From Serratia marcescens (GTDB lineage Bacteria; Pseudomonadota; Gammaproteobacteria; Enterobacterales; Enterobacteriaceae), in assembly GCF_006715005.1 (NCBI RefSeq), contig NZ_VFMJ01000001.1, forward strand, positions 4,526,001-4,590,000: 64,000 nucleotides of DNA. The letters are read 5' to 3'. Position numbers and translations under genes: made by a program. This document shows, piece by piece, positions 9,095-18,613 of this stretch. Each line of letters begins with the position of its first letter. The first letter of the stretch is position 1. The notes beneath the pieces are model-generated. The model made no database searches. It saw only the letters and a list, made by a program, of their open reading frames with translations, and had not been told where the DNA came from.

Positions 9095-9703
9095 ATGCTG
9101 GACTCCGCCTTTGTCAGCTACGTCACCGTCATGTCGATCACCCCCGGCCCCAATAATCTGCTGCTGGCCTCGTCGGGCGTCAACTTTGGCCTGCGCCGCA
9201 CCCTGCCGATGCTGCTTGGCATCTGCGTCGGCTGTGCGGTGCAGCTGGCGATCATTATCCCGCTGCTGGCGCTGGCGCTGAGCTGGGCCGGCGTCATCCG
9301 CCTCCCGCTGGCGGTGATCGGCTGCGCCTATCTGCTGTGGCTGTCATGGAAGCTGTTTCAGGCGGCCTCGCCGGACGCCAAAGAGCAGGCGCAGCCGATG
9401 AGCCTGCTCAACGGCGCACTGTTTCAGGCGGTCAACCCCAAAGCCTGGCTGATGGTGATCAACGTGGCGATCCTGTTCACCCCGCGCGAAGGCGCCACCT
9501 TCGTCCATACGCTGTCGGTCATCGCCGGCTTCGCGCTGCTGAACCTGCCCTGCGTGCTGCTGTGGGCGGTGCTGGGCGACCGGTTGCGCAACGCGCTGCG
9601 AGTGACCTGGAAACTGCGCGCCTTCAACGGCGTGATGTCCGGCCTGATGGCCGCCACCGCGCTGTGGTTGTTGTTCGACGAGTGGCGCGCGGCCTTTGCT
9701 TAG
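9095..9703 (+). CDS. LysE/RhtB-family amino-acid exporter
   Basis: A 202-residue integral inner-membrane protein with about six hydrophobic segments. It has the LysE-family N-terminal signature (VMSITPGPNNLLLASSGVNFG) and GALFQAVNPKAWLM. Members export basic or small neutral amino acids or metabolites; the substrate is not predictable. The start is set by AAGGA at 9084-9088. It is divergent from the MocR regulator. Its TAG stop (9701-9703) overlaps the TAA stop of mtlR on the other strand. Confidence 0.9.
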   Translation: MLDSAFVSYVTVMSITPGPNNLLLASSGVNFGLRRTLPMLLGICVGCAVQLAIIIPLLALALSWAGVIRLPLAVIGCAYLLWLSWKLFQAASPDAKEQAQPMSLLNGALFQAVNPKAWLMVINVAILFTPREGATFVHTLSVIAGFALLNLPCVLLWAVLGDRLRNALRVTWKLRAFNGVMSGLMAATALWLLFDEWRAAFA

Positions 9704-10338
9704 CCGCGGCCGAGAGGAGAGAGTCGGGAAGGTTGTTTGGCGCCGATGCCGGCGATCAGATCGGTAATGGACAGTACCATGGTGGAGCGCACCATCTGCT
9801 GATAGCGCTGGCGCTGCATGGCGATCAGCGCTTCATCCGCTTCGCCCGGCTGCAGGAAAGTCGGCACCGGCGGCAGCGCGGCCACGCAGTGCAGCTCGCC
9901 GAACGGCCCGAGGATTTCGTCGTCGACGAAACGGTATTCCGAGCCGTCGTGGTTCAGCTCTTCGCGCATCGCCATCAGCAGTTCGGCGTCTTCATATTCG
10001 TGGCGGGAGATCACCCCCAGCCCGTACATCAGCTTCAGGCGCACCGACAGCTCCCCGAGCGGGCCGCTGCCGGACAATAGCGGTTCGACGGCATATTTCA
10101 CCGCGTAATCGTCCTTGCGGAATACCTGCACCACCAGCACGTTGAGCGCTTCCGCCAGCAGCTCTACCGCTGCGATCAGGAAGCTGCGCACCGTTTTGCC
10201 CGCGTTCAGCTTTTCCAGAACCTGGTTTTCAAATGCCTGTGCTTCTTCCATCGTCGCTTTTCGAAAGGCGTGGGGAGGGCCGTCGATGCCGAACTCGGGT
10301 TGCAGGAGCGCAGCAAGCTGCGCTCGGGTGTTCATCAT
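9700..10338 (-). CDS. mtlR: Mannitol operon repressor
   Basis: MtlR represses mtl expression when mannitol is absent. The central stretch (AFENQVLEKLNAGKTVRSFLI; REELNHDGSEYRF; DDEILGPFGELHCVAALPP) follows E. coli MtlR closely. The chosen start gives 212 residues against 195 in E. coli, the extra length being N-terminal; a second ATG directly follows at 10333-10335. It is the third gene of mtlA-mtlD-mtlR, 7 bp after the mtlD stop, with no clear Shine-Dalgarno, so translational coupling is likely. MtlR has no recognisable DNA-binding fold, as is known for the family. Confidence 0.95.
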   Translation of the reverse strand: MMNTRAQLAALLQPEFGIDGPPHAFRKATMEEAQAFENQVLEKLNAGKTVRSFLIAAVELLAEALNVLVVQVFRKDDYAVKYAVEPLLSGSGPLGELSVRLKLMYGLGVISRHEYEDAELLMAMREELNHDGSEYRFVDDEILGPFGELHCVAALPPVPTFLQPGEADEALIAMQRQRYQQMVRSTMVLSITDLIAGIGAKQPSRLSPLGRG

Positions 10339-10345
10339 CACGATT

Positions 10346-11491
10346 CTACTTGTGCATGGCGTTATACACAGCAACGGCCTCTTCTACAACCTCGCTTTCC
10401 GCCGGCAGGCCGGAAATTTGCGCCAGCGCGGCTTTCGGCCCGAGCGTGTTCAGCAGTTCCGCCAGCTCCAGCGCCTGCGGATCCTGTTCGCTGCGGTAGC
10501 TCATGGCGGCGGCGATGCCCTGGATCAGGTTGGCGTGCGGCAGGCCGTATTCCAGCGTACCCAACAGCGGTTTGATCAGGCGATCGCCGGCGCTCAGTTT
10601 GCGCAGCGGCTGGCGGCCCACGCGCTCGACGTCGTCGTGCAGATACGGGTTTTCGAAGCGGCCGAGGATTTTGGTGATGTAGGCAGCGTGCTTGTCGGCG
10701 TCGAAGCCGTAGCGCTTGATCAGCACCGCGCCGCTCTCTTCCATCGCCCCTTTCACCACGCGGCGGATCGCCGGGTCGAGAATGGCGTCGCGAATGGTTT
10801 GCAGCCCGGCCAGTTGGCCGAGGTAGGCGGTGATGGCGTGACCGGTGTTGAGGGTGAACAGCTTGCGTTCGACGAACGCCATCAGGTTGTCGGTCAGCTC
10901 CATGCCGGCGATCGCCGGAGGCTGGCCTTTGAACTGGGTCTGATCGACGATCCATTCGCTGAAGGTTTCCACCGTCACTTCCAACGGGTCGTTGCTGTCC
11001 GCCGGCGGCACGATGCGGTCGACCGCCGAATCGACGAAGCCGACGTGCTGCTCAACCCATGCCTGCTCGTCCTGCGGCAGCGCGGCGAACACATGCTGTT
11101 TCAGCTGGCTGGTGCCGCGCACCATGTTCTCGCAGGCGATAATGTTCAGCGGCTGCGCATTGCCCTGCTGATGGCGCAGCACCAGCCCTTTGGCGATCGT
11201 GCCGGCGATTTTGGCGAGAATTTGCGGGCCAACGGCGGTGGTTACCAGATCCGCTTCGGCGATCAGCGCCACCGCCGCCTCGCTGCCGCTGTTGACGGCG
11301 CTGACGTTGTTGACGCTCTCCACACGTTCTTGCTCACCCACCACGTGCACCGCGTAGCTTTTACGGCTGTTCAGCAGATCCAGCACCGTTTGATTGACGT
11401 CGGCGAAGGTCAGTTCAACCCCGGCGTCCGCCAGCAGCTTGCCGATAAAACCGCGGCCGATGTTCCCTGCGCCAAAATGTAATGCTTTCAT
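10346..11491 (-). CDS. mtlD: Mannitol-1-phosphate 5-dehydrogenase
   Basis: NAD-dependent oxidation of mannitol 1-phosphate, delivered by MtlA, to fructose 6-phosphate. It has 381 residues (382 in E. coli). The N-terminal Rossmann motif [20 protein letters not shown] is present, as is the polyol-dehydrogenase core (DRIVPPA, near residue 155). It lies 58 bp downstream of mtlA, the gap holding a hairpin that may set relative mtlA/mtlD levels. Confidence 0.98.
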   Translation of the reverse strand: MKALHFGAGNIGRGFIGKLLADAGVELTFADVNQTVLDLLNSRKSYAVHVVGEQERVESVNNVSAVNSGSEAAVALIAEADLVTTAVGPQILAKIAGTIAKGLVLRHQQGNAQPLNIIACENMVRGTSQLKQHVFAALPQDEQAWVEQHVGFVDSAVDRIVPPADSNDPLEVTVETFSEWIVDQTQFKGQPPAIAGMELTDNLMAFVERKLFTLNTGHAITAYLGQLAGLQTIRDAILDPAIRRVVKGAMEESGAVLIKRYGFDADKHAAYITKILGRFENPYLHDDVERVGRQPLRKLSAGDRLIKPLLGTLEYGLPHANLIQGIAAAMSYRSEQDPQALELAELLNTLGPKAALAQISGLPAESEVVEEAVAVYNAMHK

Positions 11492-11512
11492 AACCCTACC
11501 TTCTTAATGTCG

Positions 11513-11536
11513 AAGGGTGCAGCAAGCTGCACCCTT
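11513..11536. repeat. Palindromic hairpin between mtlA and mtlD (GCAGCAAGCTGC family)
   Basis: Perfect 11-bp arms AAGGGTGCAGC/GCTGCACCCTT flank AA. The apex GCAGCAAGCTGC recurs at 10309-10322 within mtlR and at 59363-59376 between ABC-transporter genes, with different outer arms. In the mtl mRNA it may be an attenuator or stabiliser of the mtlA portion. Confidence 0.7.
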
Positions 11537-11549
11537 TAAAATGATTCTG

Positions 11550-13469
11550 TTATCCGGCTTTTTTGCCGCCGAGCAGGTCCAGCACTTCCTGGACGCTGGT
11601 GGTATTCGCCAGCCGCTCAATCACGCTCTCGTCATCCAGCGCGTTGGTCAGGCTGGTGATCACCTGAATATGCTCGTTGTTGCGTGCGGCGATGCCGATC
11701 ACCAGGAGCGCCACTTCATCCTCTTCATCGCCGAAGCGCACGCCCTGCGGGTACTGGCAGAACACCACGCCGGTGCGCAGCACCCGGTCTTTGGCCTCGA
11801 TGGTGCCGTGCGGCACGGCGATCGACTCGCCCAGGTAGGTGGAGGTGAGCTTTTCGCGCTCCAGCATCGCCGGCACGTATTCCGCCTCGACATAGCCGCC
11901 TTTCACCAGCTGCTCGCCGGCGAAGCGGATCGCCTGCTCTTTGTCACTGGCCTGCAGGTTGAGGAACACGTTGCTCTCGCTCAGCTTGAACAGGTTCGGT
12001 TCCCCGGCTTCGAAGCTGTCGTCCAGCGCGCCCAGCACCTTCTGCTGGTTGTCGGTGGTTTTGTTGACCGCCACCAAACGGTCGACCAGATCGCTGTACA
12101 GCTTGCTGTCGAGGAAGTTGGTCAGCGAGATGTGCTGGGCCTGCGGCGCGTGGCGCATCGCGCGTTCGGTCAGATCGCGGTGCGTGATCACCAGATCCAC
12201 ATCGTCCGGCAGGCTGTTGATGGCGCTGTTGGTCACCGAGATGTTCTTCAGCCCGGCGTCGGCCACTTTCTTGCGCAGCACCCCGGCGCCCATCGCGCTG
12301 GAACCCATGCCCGCATCGCAGGCGACGATGATTTTGCGCACGGTGCTCAGATCGCCGTCGACCGATGCCGACGCCGCGGCGCCGCCTTTGGACTGCGATT
12401 TCATCTCTTGCATGCGACGAGTTGCGGCTTCCAGATCGTCATCCTCTTTCACCTTGGAGGTTTTCAGCAGGAAAGCGGACACCACGAAGGAGACGGCAAA
12501 GGCTGCGCACACCGCCGCAATATTGGCGAAGTAGGCGCCTTTCGGCGTCATCGCCAGCACCGCCAGGATCGAGCCCGGGGAAGCCGGAGAAACCAGGCCG
12601 CCGTTCAGCATCGTCAGGGTGAAGACGCCGGTCATGCCGCCCAGGATCACCGCAAGCAGCAGGCGTGGGTTCATCAGCACGTAAGGGAAGTAGATTTCGT
12701 GGATGCCGCCCAGGAAGTGAATGATCGCCGCGCCGCCGGCGGATTGCTTGGCGCTGCCGCGGCCGAAGAACATGTAGGCCATCAGCACGCCCATGCCCGG
12801 ACCTGGGTTGGCTTCAATCAGGAAGAATACCGACTTACCGGCTTCCGTGGCCTGCTGGATACCCAGCGGCGAGAAGATGCCGTGGTTGATGGCGTTGTTC
12901 AGGAACAGGATTTTCGCCGGTTCAACGAAGATGGACGCCAATGGCAGCAGGTTGTTCGTCACCATGACGTGCACGCCCGCCGCCAGCAGCTTGGAGAGCA
13001 CCTCCACCAGCGGCCCGATGCCCAGGAAGGCCAGGATCGCCAGCAGCATGCCGATAATGCCGGCGGAGAAGTTGTTCACCAGCATTTCAAAACCGCTTTT
13101 GATCTTGCCGTCCACCCAGCGGTCGAAGTGCTTGATAGCCCAGCCGCCCAGCGGGCCGGCGATCATCGCGCCGAGGAACATCGGCATGTCGGCGCCGACG
13201 ATGACGCCCATGGTGGTAATGGCGCCCACGACGCCGCCGCGATCGCCGCCCACCAGCCGCCCGCCGGTATAACCGATCAGCAGCGGCAGCAGATAGGTGA
13301 TCATCGGGCCGACCAGCTTGGCTAAGGTTTCATTCGGCAGCCAGCCGGTTGGAATGAATAGCGCGGTGATAATCCCCCAGGCGATAAAGGCGCCGATGTT
13401 GGGCATCACCATGTTGCTCAGGAAGCGGCCAAAGTTTTGCACTTTAACCTTGATGTCTGGTGAAAACAT
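11550..13469 (-). CDS. mtlA: PTS mannitol-specific EIICBA component
   Basis: Inner-membrane permease that phosphorylates mannitol during uptake. Order: IIC (about residues 1-345, starting KVQNFGRFLSNMVMPNIGAF), IIB with phosphocysteine C384 in CDAGMGSSAMG, and IIA with phosphohistidine H554 in VPHGT; both numbers match E. coli. The start at 13469 (MFSPDIKVKVQ) gives 639 residues, two more than E. coli, and follows AGGGG. The longer upstream frame is rejected because the extra residues are not family-like. First gene of the mtl operon, behind an array of CRP sites. Confidence 0.98.
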   Translation of the reverse strand: MFSPDIKVKVQNFGRFLSNMVMPNIGAFIAWGIITALFIPTGWLPNETLAKLVGPMITYLLPLLIGYTGGRLVGGDRGGVVGAITTMGVIVGADMPMFLGAMIAGPLGGWAIKHFDRWVDGKIKSGFEMLVNNFSAGIIGMLLAILAFLGIGPLVEVLSKLLAAGVHVMVTNNLLPLASIFVEPAKILFLNNAINHGIFSPLGIQQATEAGKSVFFLIEANPGPGMGVLMAYMFFGRGSAKQSAGGAAIIHFLGGIHEIYFPYVLMNPRLLLAVILGGMTGVFTLTMLNGGLVSPASPGSILAVLAMTPKGAYFANIAAVCAAFAVSFVVSAFLLKTSKVKEDDDLEAATRRMQEMKSQSKGGAAASASVDGDLSTVRKIIVACDAGMGSSAMGAGVLRKKVADAGLKNISVTNSAINSLPDDVDLVITHRDLTERAMRHAPQAQHISLTNFLDSKLYSDLVDRLVAVNKTTDNQQKVLGALDDSFEAGEPNLFKLSESNVFLNLQASDKEQAIRFAGEQLVKGGYVEAEYVPAMLEREKLTSTYLGESIAVPHGTIEAKDRVLRTGVVFCQYPQGVRFGDEEDEVALLVIGIAARNNEHIQVITSLTNALDDESVIERLANTTSVQEVLDLLGGKKAG

Positions 13470-13601
13470 AAAACACACCCCTATTGTTACGCGCTGACAA
13501 TAGAGCGCGTGATTATTGTTGTGACGATCCAGCCGTGTTGCCGCTGTATGCGAAACGGACTCTATCACGCTGTTTTTGTCACGCGAACTTCACGGATTTT
13601 T

Positions 13602-13778
13602 TGTGATACAAATCACACACAACACCCCAACAAACCACCCTTTATGGTGACGAAGATCACATTTATGGCGTGTAAAAAAAGCACAGTGAGAAAAAAACCG
13701 CCTCAAAACACACAATAAAGTGATATTCGTCACACTTTAAGCCTGATGATTTGTTTTTAAATTGTGATAAACATCACA
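13602..13778. promoter_or_regulatory. Array of four CRP-binding sites upstream of mtlA
   Basis: Sites of the form TGTGA-N6-TCACA lie at 13602-13617 (perfect), 13646-13661 (GGTGA/TCACA), 13719-13734 (AGTGA/TCACA) and 13763-13778 (perfect). Centre spacings are 44, 73 and 44 bp. E. coli mtlA is also controlled through several CRP sites, so strong catabolite regulation is expected. Confidence 0.88.
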
Positions 13779-13961
13779 ATTTATTTTTAGCTGCAGCGCC
13801 CTATCGCGACGCTCTGTTTGATCTTCCCTGTGAGCACTCATCCCGCCGGGAACTAGCGAAGTGATGAATGAAAGAAAACTACATTGCCGAATGAATGGAT
13901 TAATTGAAGTGTAGTACAGAAGCCTGCGCAATAAACCAGCAAGCTATTGGAAACGCTGAGG

Positions 13962-13995
13962 GGAAATAAAACAGGCCGGCAATGCCGGCCTGTTT
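13962..13995 (-). terminator. Terminator of the DUF3053 lipoprotein gene
   Basis: Perfect 12-bp stem (13969-13980 with 13984-13995) and an AAT loop. On the minus strand the stem ends in TTT and runs on as TATTTCC. It lies 14 bp after the gene stop. Confidence 0.85.
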
Positions 13996-14009
13996 CGCGC
14001 CTGGACGCG

Positions 14010-14729
14010 TTATTGCGTCACGCTTTGAATGGTCTTCTGCGCATTCATCAGGTTCTGCTGTTTGGCCACCAGATTCGACATCATGGTGTTGTACTGCGCC
14101 ACCTGCTGCGCGGTGCGGAACTGCACACCGTTGTTGTTGAAGCTGACCTGATTGCCCTGGCTCTGCAGGAAATCGCCGATCTGCACCAGATCCTGCACAA
14201 AGCTGGCGGTGGTCGGGATCGCCGGCATCAAGGCGTTGGCCGGTGCGGTGACGATTTTGTCATAGGCCTGGTTGTACACCGCCTTCAGATCGTCAGGCTG
14301 TTTCAGCGCCGCGTGGGCAGTATCCGCCTGCGATTTGGCGGACTGGATCTGCTGGCCCAGCAGGTTCAACGCCCCGACCGATTGCTGCAGCGCGTCGCGT
14401 TTGTTCAGATAGTCCTGCGCGGTGCGGATCTGGTTAATCTGATCCAGCGCCGGGGTCAGGCTGGCGCCGACCGATTTGGACAACTGCTGCGAAAAACCGA
14501 CCAAAATCGCGTAATCGCCGGCATAGTTGCCGAACTTCTGCTTCTGATCTTCGCTCAACGTGGGGATATTCGCCCCGCTGCGCATCACGGTATTCTGTAA
14601 GTAATCGATAAATGCTTTGCGCTGTTCCGGCTCTTTATCGCCGCAGGCGGTCAATTGCATGACCACCAACAATGCCAATACCGGTGCCAACCAACGCGCG
14701 AAACCTCTGCTCTGGATCCCTACCGCCAT
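14010..14729 (-). CDS. yiaF: DUF3053 lipoprotein, YiaF family
   Basis: A 239-residue predicted lipoprotein. After the basic N-terminus a hydrophobic segment ends in the lipobox LTAC with acylated C29, followed by GDKEPEQRKAFIDYLQNTVMRSG, which is characteristic of E. coli YiaF/DUF3053. The rest is helical and glutamine-rich. The residue after the cysteine is glycine, so outer-membrane sorting is likely. Function is unknown. The start follows AGGAG at 9 bases. Proximity to glyQS matches the E. coli neighbourhood. Confidence 0.88.
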   Translation of the reverse strand: MAVGIQSRGFARWLAPVLALLVVMQLTACGDKEPEQRKAFIDYLQNTVMRSGANIPTLSEDQKQKFGNYAGDYAILVGFSQQLSKSVGASLTPALDQINQIRTAQDYLNKRDALQQSVGALNLLGQQIQSAKSQADTAHAALKQPDDLKAVYNQAYDKIVTAPANALMPAIPTTASFVQDLVQIGDFLQSQGNQVSFNNNGVQFRTAQQVAQYNTMMSNLVAKQQNLMNAQKTIQSVTQ

Positions 14730-14935
14730 GTGACATAACTCCTGTTATAAACCTGCTTTTTCATTGGACTCCGCCCCTTTTTGCGCACTCCGTGCGCCTA
14801 TAAGAATAGATCAACTGGCGGCGTTCCGATACGCGATTCCGTTTGCGATGAGCATTGCCCCGGCCGGATGCGGTTGAAAATCGTGCGCAAAACGCACTGA
14901 GGTTCATTGCCGTCGGCGACCGGAGGCTTCAATTT

Positions 14936-14971
14936 CCCCAAGTCGCCCCCCAAGTCGCCCCCCAAGTCGCC
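14936..14971. repeat. Three exact tandem copies of a 12-mer
   Basis: CCCCAAGTCGCC occurs at 14936-14947, 14948-14959 and 14960-14971 without mismatch, in the gap behind glyS. The 14730-15049 gap otherwise holds the lipoprotein promoter region and the glyS terminator. Confidence 0.9.
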
Positions 14972-15001
14972 AGGCGACCTTGCCTTCGCACCCAGGAAAC
15001 G

Positions 15002-15033
15002 AAAATAAAAAAAGGCACCCGCAGGCGCCTTTT
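15002..15033 (-). terminator. glyS terminator
   Basis: On the minus strand, AAAAGGCGCC/GGTGCCTTTT closes a TGCG loop (one G-U pair) and is followed by more T residues. It lies 17 bp beyond the glyS stop. Confidence 0.85.
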
Positions 15034-15049
15034 CACAGCAGAGAATCGC

Positions 15050-17119
15050 TTACTGCAGCACGGAGATATCCGCCACCTGCAGGAACAGTTCGCGCAGCTT
15101 GCTCAGCAGCGTCAGGCGGTTTACGCGCACTTCCGCATCGTCCGCCATTACCATCACGTTGTCGAAGAACGCATCCACCGGCTCACGCAGCGCGGCCAGT
15201 TCCACCAGCGCTTCCTGGTAGTTGCCCGCCGCGAAGTACGGCTGCAGTTTGTCGCGCAGCACCACCAGGTGAGTCGCCAGCTGGATCTCCGCCGCGTCCT
15301 TCAGCACCGAGGCGCGCACGCTGTCGTTCAGCGTTTCGGTAGACTTGGCCAGAATGTTGGAGACGCGTTTGTTGGCCGCAGCCAGCGCCGCCGCCGCTTC
15401 CAGCGTACGGAAGTGGGATACCGCCTTGACGCGCGCGTCGAAGTCGGCCGGCTTGGTCGGACGGCGCGCCAGCACCGCCTGAATGGTATCGACCGCGTGG
15501 CCTTCTTCCTGATACCAGGCGCGGAAGCGGCCCAGCATGAATTCCACCACCTCGTCGACCACCTTGGCGTTGGTCAGCTTGCTGCCGTACAGGCGCACGG
15601 CCTCTTCGGTCAGGGTCTGCAGATCCAGCGGCAGGTTTTTCTCGACGATGATGCGCAGCACGCCCAGCGCGGCACGGCGCAGCGCGAACGGATCTTTATC
15701 GCCCTTCGGATGCTGACCGATGCCGAAGATGCCGGCCAGAGTGTCCATCTTGTCGGCGATCGCCAGGGAACAGGCCACCAGCGACTGCGGCAGCGCATCG
15801 CCGGCGTAGCGCGGCTGATACTGCTCGTTCAGCGCAACGGCGACGTCTTCCGCCTCACCGTCGTGGCGCGCATAGTGCATGCCCATCACGCCCTGGGTGT
15901 CGGTGAATTCGAACACCATGTTGGTCATCAGGTCGCACTTCGACAGCAGGCCCGCACGAGTAGCGTGGTTGACGTCGGCGCCGATCTGGCCGGCAACCCA
16001 GCCCGCCAGCGCCTGAATGCGGTCGGTCTTGTCGCGCAGGGTGCCCAGCTGCTGTTGGAACAGCACGGTTTCCAGGCGCGGCAGGTTGTCTTCCAGACGC
16101 TTCTTGCGGTCGGTGTTGAAGAAGAACTCGGCGTCGGCCAGACGCGGACGCACCACCTTCTCGTTACCGGAGATGATCTGCTGCGGGTCTTTCGACTCGA
16201 TGTTGGCCACGAAGATAAAGTTCGGCAGCAGTTTGCCCGCGGCGTCGTACACCGGGAAATACTTCTGGTCGCCCTTCATGGTGTACACCAGCGCTTCCGC
16301 CGGCACCGCCAGGAATTTCTCTTCGAATTTGGCGGTCAGCACCACCGGCCATTCCACCAGCGAAGCCACTTCTTCCAGCAGGCTTTCACTCAGATCGGCC
16401 TTGCCGCCAATCTTCTGCGCCGCCAGTTCGGCATCGCGTTTGATGAGGGCTTTACGCGCTTCGTAGTCGGCGACCACTTTGCCGCGCTCCAGCAGGATCT
16501 GCGGGTATTGGTCGGCATTGTCGAGGGTGAACTCGGCTTCGCCCATGAAGCGGTGGCCGCGCACGGTGCGCGCAGAGTCGATGCCCAGCACGGTGCCTGG
16601 GATCAGATCGGCGCCCAGCAGCATCGTGACGGTATGTACCGGACGCACGAACTGCACGTCGGAGTCGCCCCAACGCATCAGTTTCGGGATCGGCAGCTTG
16701 CCGAGCGCGGTGCTGACCATGCCGGCCAGCAGTTGTTGCGCCGACTGGCCTTTGACGTGGGCGCGGTACATCAACCACTCGCCCTTGTCGGTCACCAGGC
16801 GTTCAGCCTGATCGACGGTGATACCGCAGCCGCGCGCCCAGCCTTCGGCCGCTTTGCTCGGTTTACCTTCGGCGTCGAACGCCTGGGCGATCGCCGGGCC
16901 GCGTTTTTCAATTTCGCGATCGGCCTGTGCCGCGCTCAGGTTGGCCACTTTCAGCGCCAGGCGGCGCGGTGCGGCGAACCAGCTCACGTCACCGTGTTCC
17001 AGGCCGGCGTTGTCCAGCTCGGCGGTGAAGTTGGCGGCGAAAGATTCCGCCAGGGAACGAAGCGCCTTCGGCGGCAGCTCTTCCGTGCCGATTTCCACCA
17101 GGAAAGTCTGTTGAGTCAT
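15050..17119 (-). CDS. glyS: Glycyl-tRNA synthetase beta subunit
   Basis: Beta chain of the bacterial alpha2beta2 glycyl-tRNA synthetase. It carries the tRNA-binding and HD-like domains that support charging by GlyQ. Length is 689 residues, identical to E. coli, with the N-terminal signature [15 protein letters not shown] and the C-terminal anticodon-binding region ending [20 protein letters not shown]. It starts 9 bp after the glyQ stop behind AGAGG, so the two subunits are cotranscribed. Confidence 0.98.
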   Translation of the reverse strand: MTQQTFLVEIGTEELPPKALRSLAESFAANFTAELDNAGLEHGDVSWFAAPRRLALKVANLSAAQADREIEKRGPAIAQAFDAEGKPSKAAEGWARGCGITVDQAERLVTDKGEWLMYRAHVKGQSAQQLLAGMVSTALGKLPIPKLMRWGDSDVQFVRPVHTVTMLLGADLIPGTVLGIDSARTVRGHRFMGEAEFTLDNADQYPQILLERGKVVADYEARKALIKRDAELAAQKIGGKADLSESLLEEVASLVEWPVVLTAKFEEKFLAVPAEALVYTMKGDQKYFPVYDAAGKLLPNFIFVANIESKDPQQIISGNEKVVRPRLADAEFFFNTDRKKRLEDNLPRLETVLFQQQLGTLRDKTDRIQALAGWVAGQIGADVNHATRAGLLSKCDLMTNMVFEFTDTQGVMGMHYARHDGEAEDVAVALNEQYQPRYAGDALPQSLVACSLAIADKMDTLAGIFGIGQHPKGDKDPFALRRAALGVLRIIVEKNLPLDLQTLTEEAVRLYGSKLTNAKVVDEVVEFMLGRFRAWYQEEGHAVDTIQAVLARRPTKPADFDARVKAVSHFRTLEAAAALAAANKRVSNILAKSTETLNDSVRASVLKDAAEIQLATHLVVLRDKLQPYFAAGNYQEALVELAALREPVDAFFDNVMVMADDAEVRVNRLTLLSKLRELFLQVADISVLQ

Positions 17120-17128
17120 GGCTGCCTC

Positions 17129-18046
17129 TTAGTTCTCGTTCTTCTTGTTGCACATCGGGAAGCCCAGCGCTTCGCGGGAAGCGTAGTAGGCTTCGGCAAC
17201 GGCTTTGGTCAGCGTGCGGATGCGCAGAATGTAGCGTTGACGCTCGGTCACCGAAATCGCCTTGCGCGCGTCCAGCAGGTTGAAGGTATGGCCCGCCTTC
17301 AGGATACGTTCGTAGGCCGGCAGCGGCAGCGGCTTTTCCAGCGCCAGCAGCGATTGGGCTTCTTTCTCGTACTGCTCGAAGCAGGAGAACAGGAAGTCGA
17401 CGTCGGCGTATTCGAAGTTGTAGGTGGACTGCTCCACTTCGTTCTGGTGGAACACGTCGCCGTAGGTGGTAACGCCCAGCGGGCCGTTGCTCCACACCAG
17501 ATCGTACACGCTGTCCACGCCCTGGATGTACATCGCCAGACGCTCCAGACCGTAGGTGATCTCGCCGGTTACCGGCTTGCACTCCAGGCCGCCGACCTGC
17601 TGGAAGTAGGTGAACTGCGTCACTTCCATGCCGTTCAGCCACACTTCCCAACCCAGGCCCCAGGCGCCAAGCGTCGGGTTTTCCCAGTTGTCTTCCACGA
17701 AGCGAATGTCGTGGATGGTCGGATCCAGACCCAGCTCTTTCAGCGAGCCCAGGTAGAGTTCCTGAATGTTGTCCGGCGATGGCTTAATCACCACCTGGAA
17801 CTGGTAGTAGTGCTGCAGACGGTTCGGGTTTTCGCCGTAGCGGCCGTCGGTCGGGCGACGGGATGGCTGCACATAGGCGGTCGCCATCGGCTCCGGCCCC
17901 AGTGCGCGCAGGCACGTCATCGGGTGTGAGGTTCCCGCGCCGACTTCCATGTCCAATGGTTGAACGATGGTGCAGCCCTGGCGCGCCCAATAATCCTGCA
18001 GTGTCAGGATCAGGCCTTGGAAGGTCTTGGTATCAAACTTTTGCAT
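17129..18046 (-). CDS. glyQ: Glycyl-tRNA synthetase alpha subunit
   Basis: Class II catalytic subunit that makes glycyl-adenylate and charges tRNA-Gly. 305 residues against 303 in E. coli. Conserved segments include [38 protein letters not shown] and [21 protein letters not shown]. The start is [12 protein letters not shown] at 18046; the longer frame is upstream leader. The Shine-Dalgarno is weak. A TATACT -10 candidate lies at 18096-18091 (minus strand). Confidence 0.98.
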   Translation of the reverse strand: MQKFDTKTFQGLILTLQDYWARQGCTIVQPLDMEVGAGTSHPMTCLRALGPEPMATAYVQPSRRPTDGRYGENPNRLQHYYQFQVVIKPSPDNIQELYLGSLKELGLDPTIHDIRFVEDNWENPTLGAWGLGWEVWLNGMEVTQFTYFQQVGGLECKPVTGEITYGLERLAMYIQGVDSVYDLVWSNGPLGVTTYGDVFHQNEVEQSTYNFEYADVDFLFSCFEQYEKEAQSLLALEKPLPLPAYERILKAGHTFNLLDARKAISVTERQRYILRIRTLTKAVAEAYYASREALGFPMCNKKNEN

Positions 18047-18580
18047 GTTGAATTCGCACGCGATACAAGTGGATTTAGATGGAATGCGCCAGTATACCCT
18101 TTGACCGTAAGATATACAGCCAGAATCCGGCAACAAGTGCGAATCGGGGCGAGAGGCGCTGGATTTTCACACGTCGGCCACAGCGTGAAGACACGGCGAT
18201 CCGGCCGGCCCCTCGCCATCCACGAGCCTGGCTAAACAGCGTGACGCCGCCACACCCATTAGACTTACTTAACAAAAAAATCACTCACCGCCGTTTAAAT
18301 AAGCAATTAACTGACCGCTATTTCTCCCCTCGCCGATCAAATTCAGGCTGATTTCCGTGCGTGTATCTTTATATTTGCCACGAGATAAAGTTGCGGCAAT
18401 GTTATTTTTGTTAATTTTATCAACTAAAAAACTCCCCTTACCGAGAGATAATGTGATCAAGTGCCAGATTATTTCTTATGAACGTCAAAAAATAAGGCGA
18501 TAACGTGCGGCGGACCGGGGCGCCGGGCATGGAGGGAAGGTCAGGGATGAAATACGGCGCAAACGGGCTACAGAAACAAA

Positions 18581-18610
18581 TTGACAGTTAATCTTTGGTT
18601 ATACAATAAT
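18581..18610 (+). promoter_or_regulatory. Promoter of the ArcZ-like RNA
   Basis: A perfect -35 TTGACA (18581-18586) is followed by AATAAT at 18 bp (18605-18610) or TACAAT at 15 bp (18602-18607). Transcription would start around 18613-18618, immediately before the conserved ArcZ-like core. No open frame follows before the terminator. Confidence 0.65.
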
Positions 18611-18613
18611 AAA

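Larger units (their letters stand above)
13470..14009. other. mtlA upstream region without genes
   Basis: A 540-bp AT-richer gap. From left to right it holds the mtlA leader and presumed promoter (about 13470-13600), the CRP array, a stretch of about 150 bp in which I see no gene or motif (13780-13960), and the terminator of the leftward lipoprotein gene. Confidence 0.7.

Noticed and set aside
13520-13535. Fifth CRP site near the mtlA leader
   Set aside because: Only the TGTGA half is present; the other half does not match TCACA.
13737-13931. Small leftward frame (64 codons) upstream of mtlA
   Set aside because: Overlaps a CRP site and has no ribosome-binding site.
14855-17929. 1024-codon frame on the plus strand
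   Set aside because: Antisense to glyS and glyQ, which are certain; no start context.
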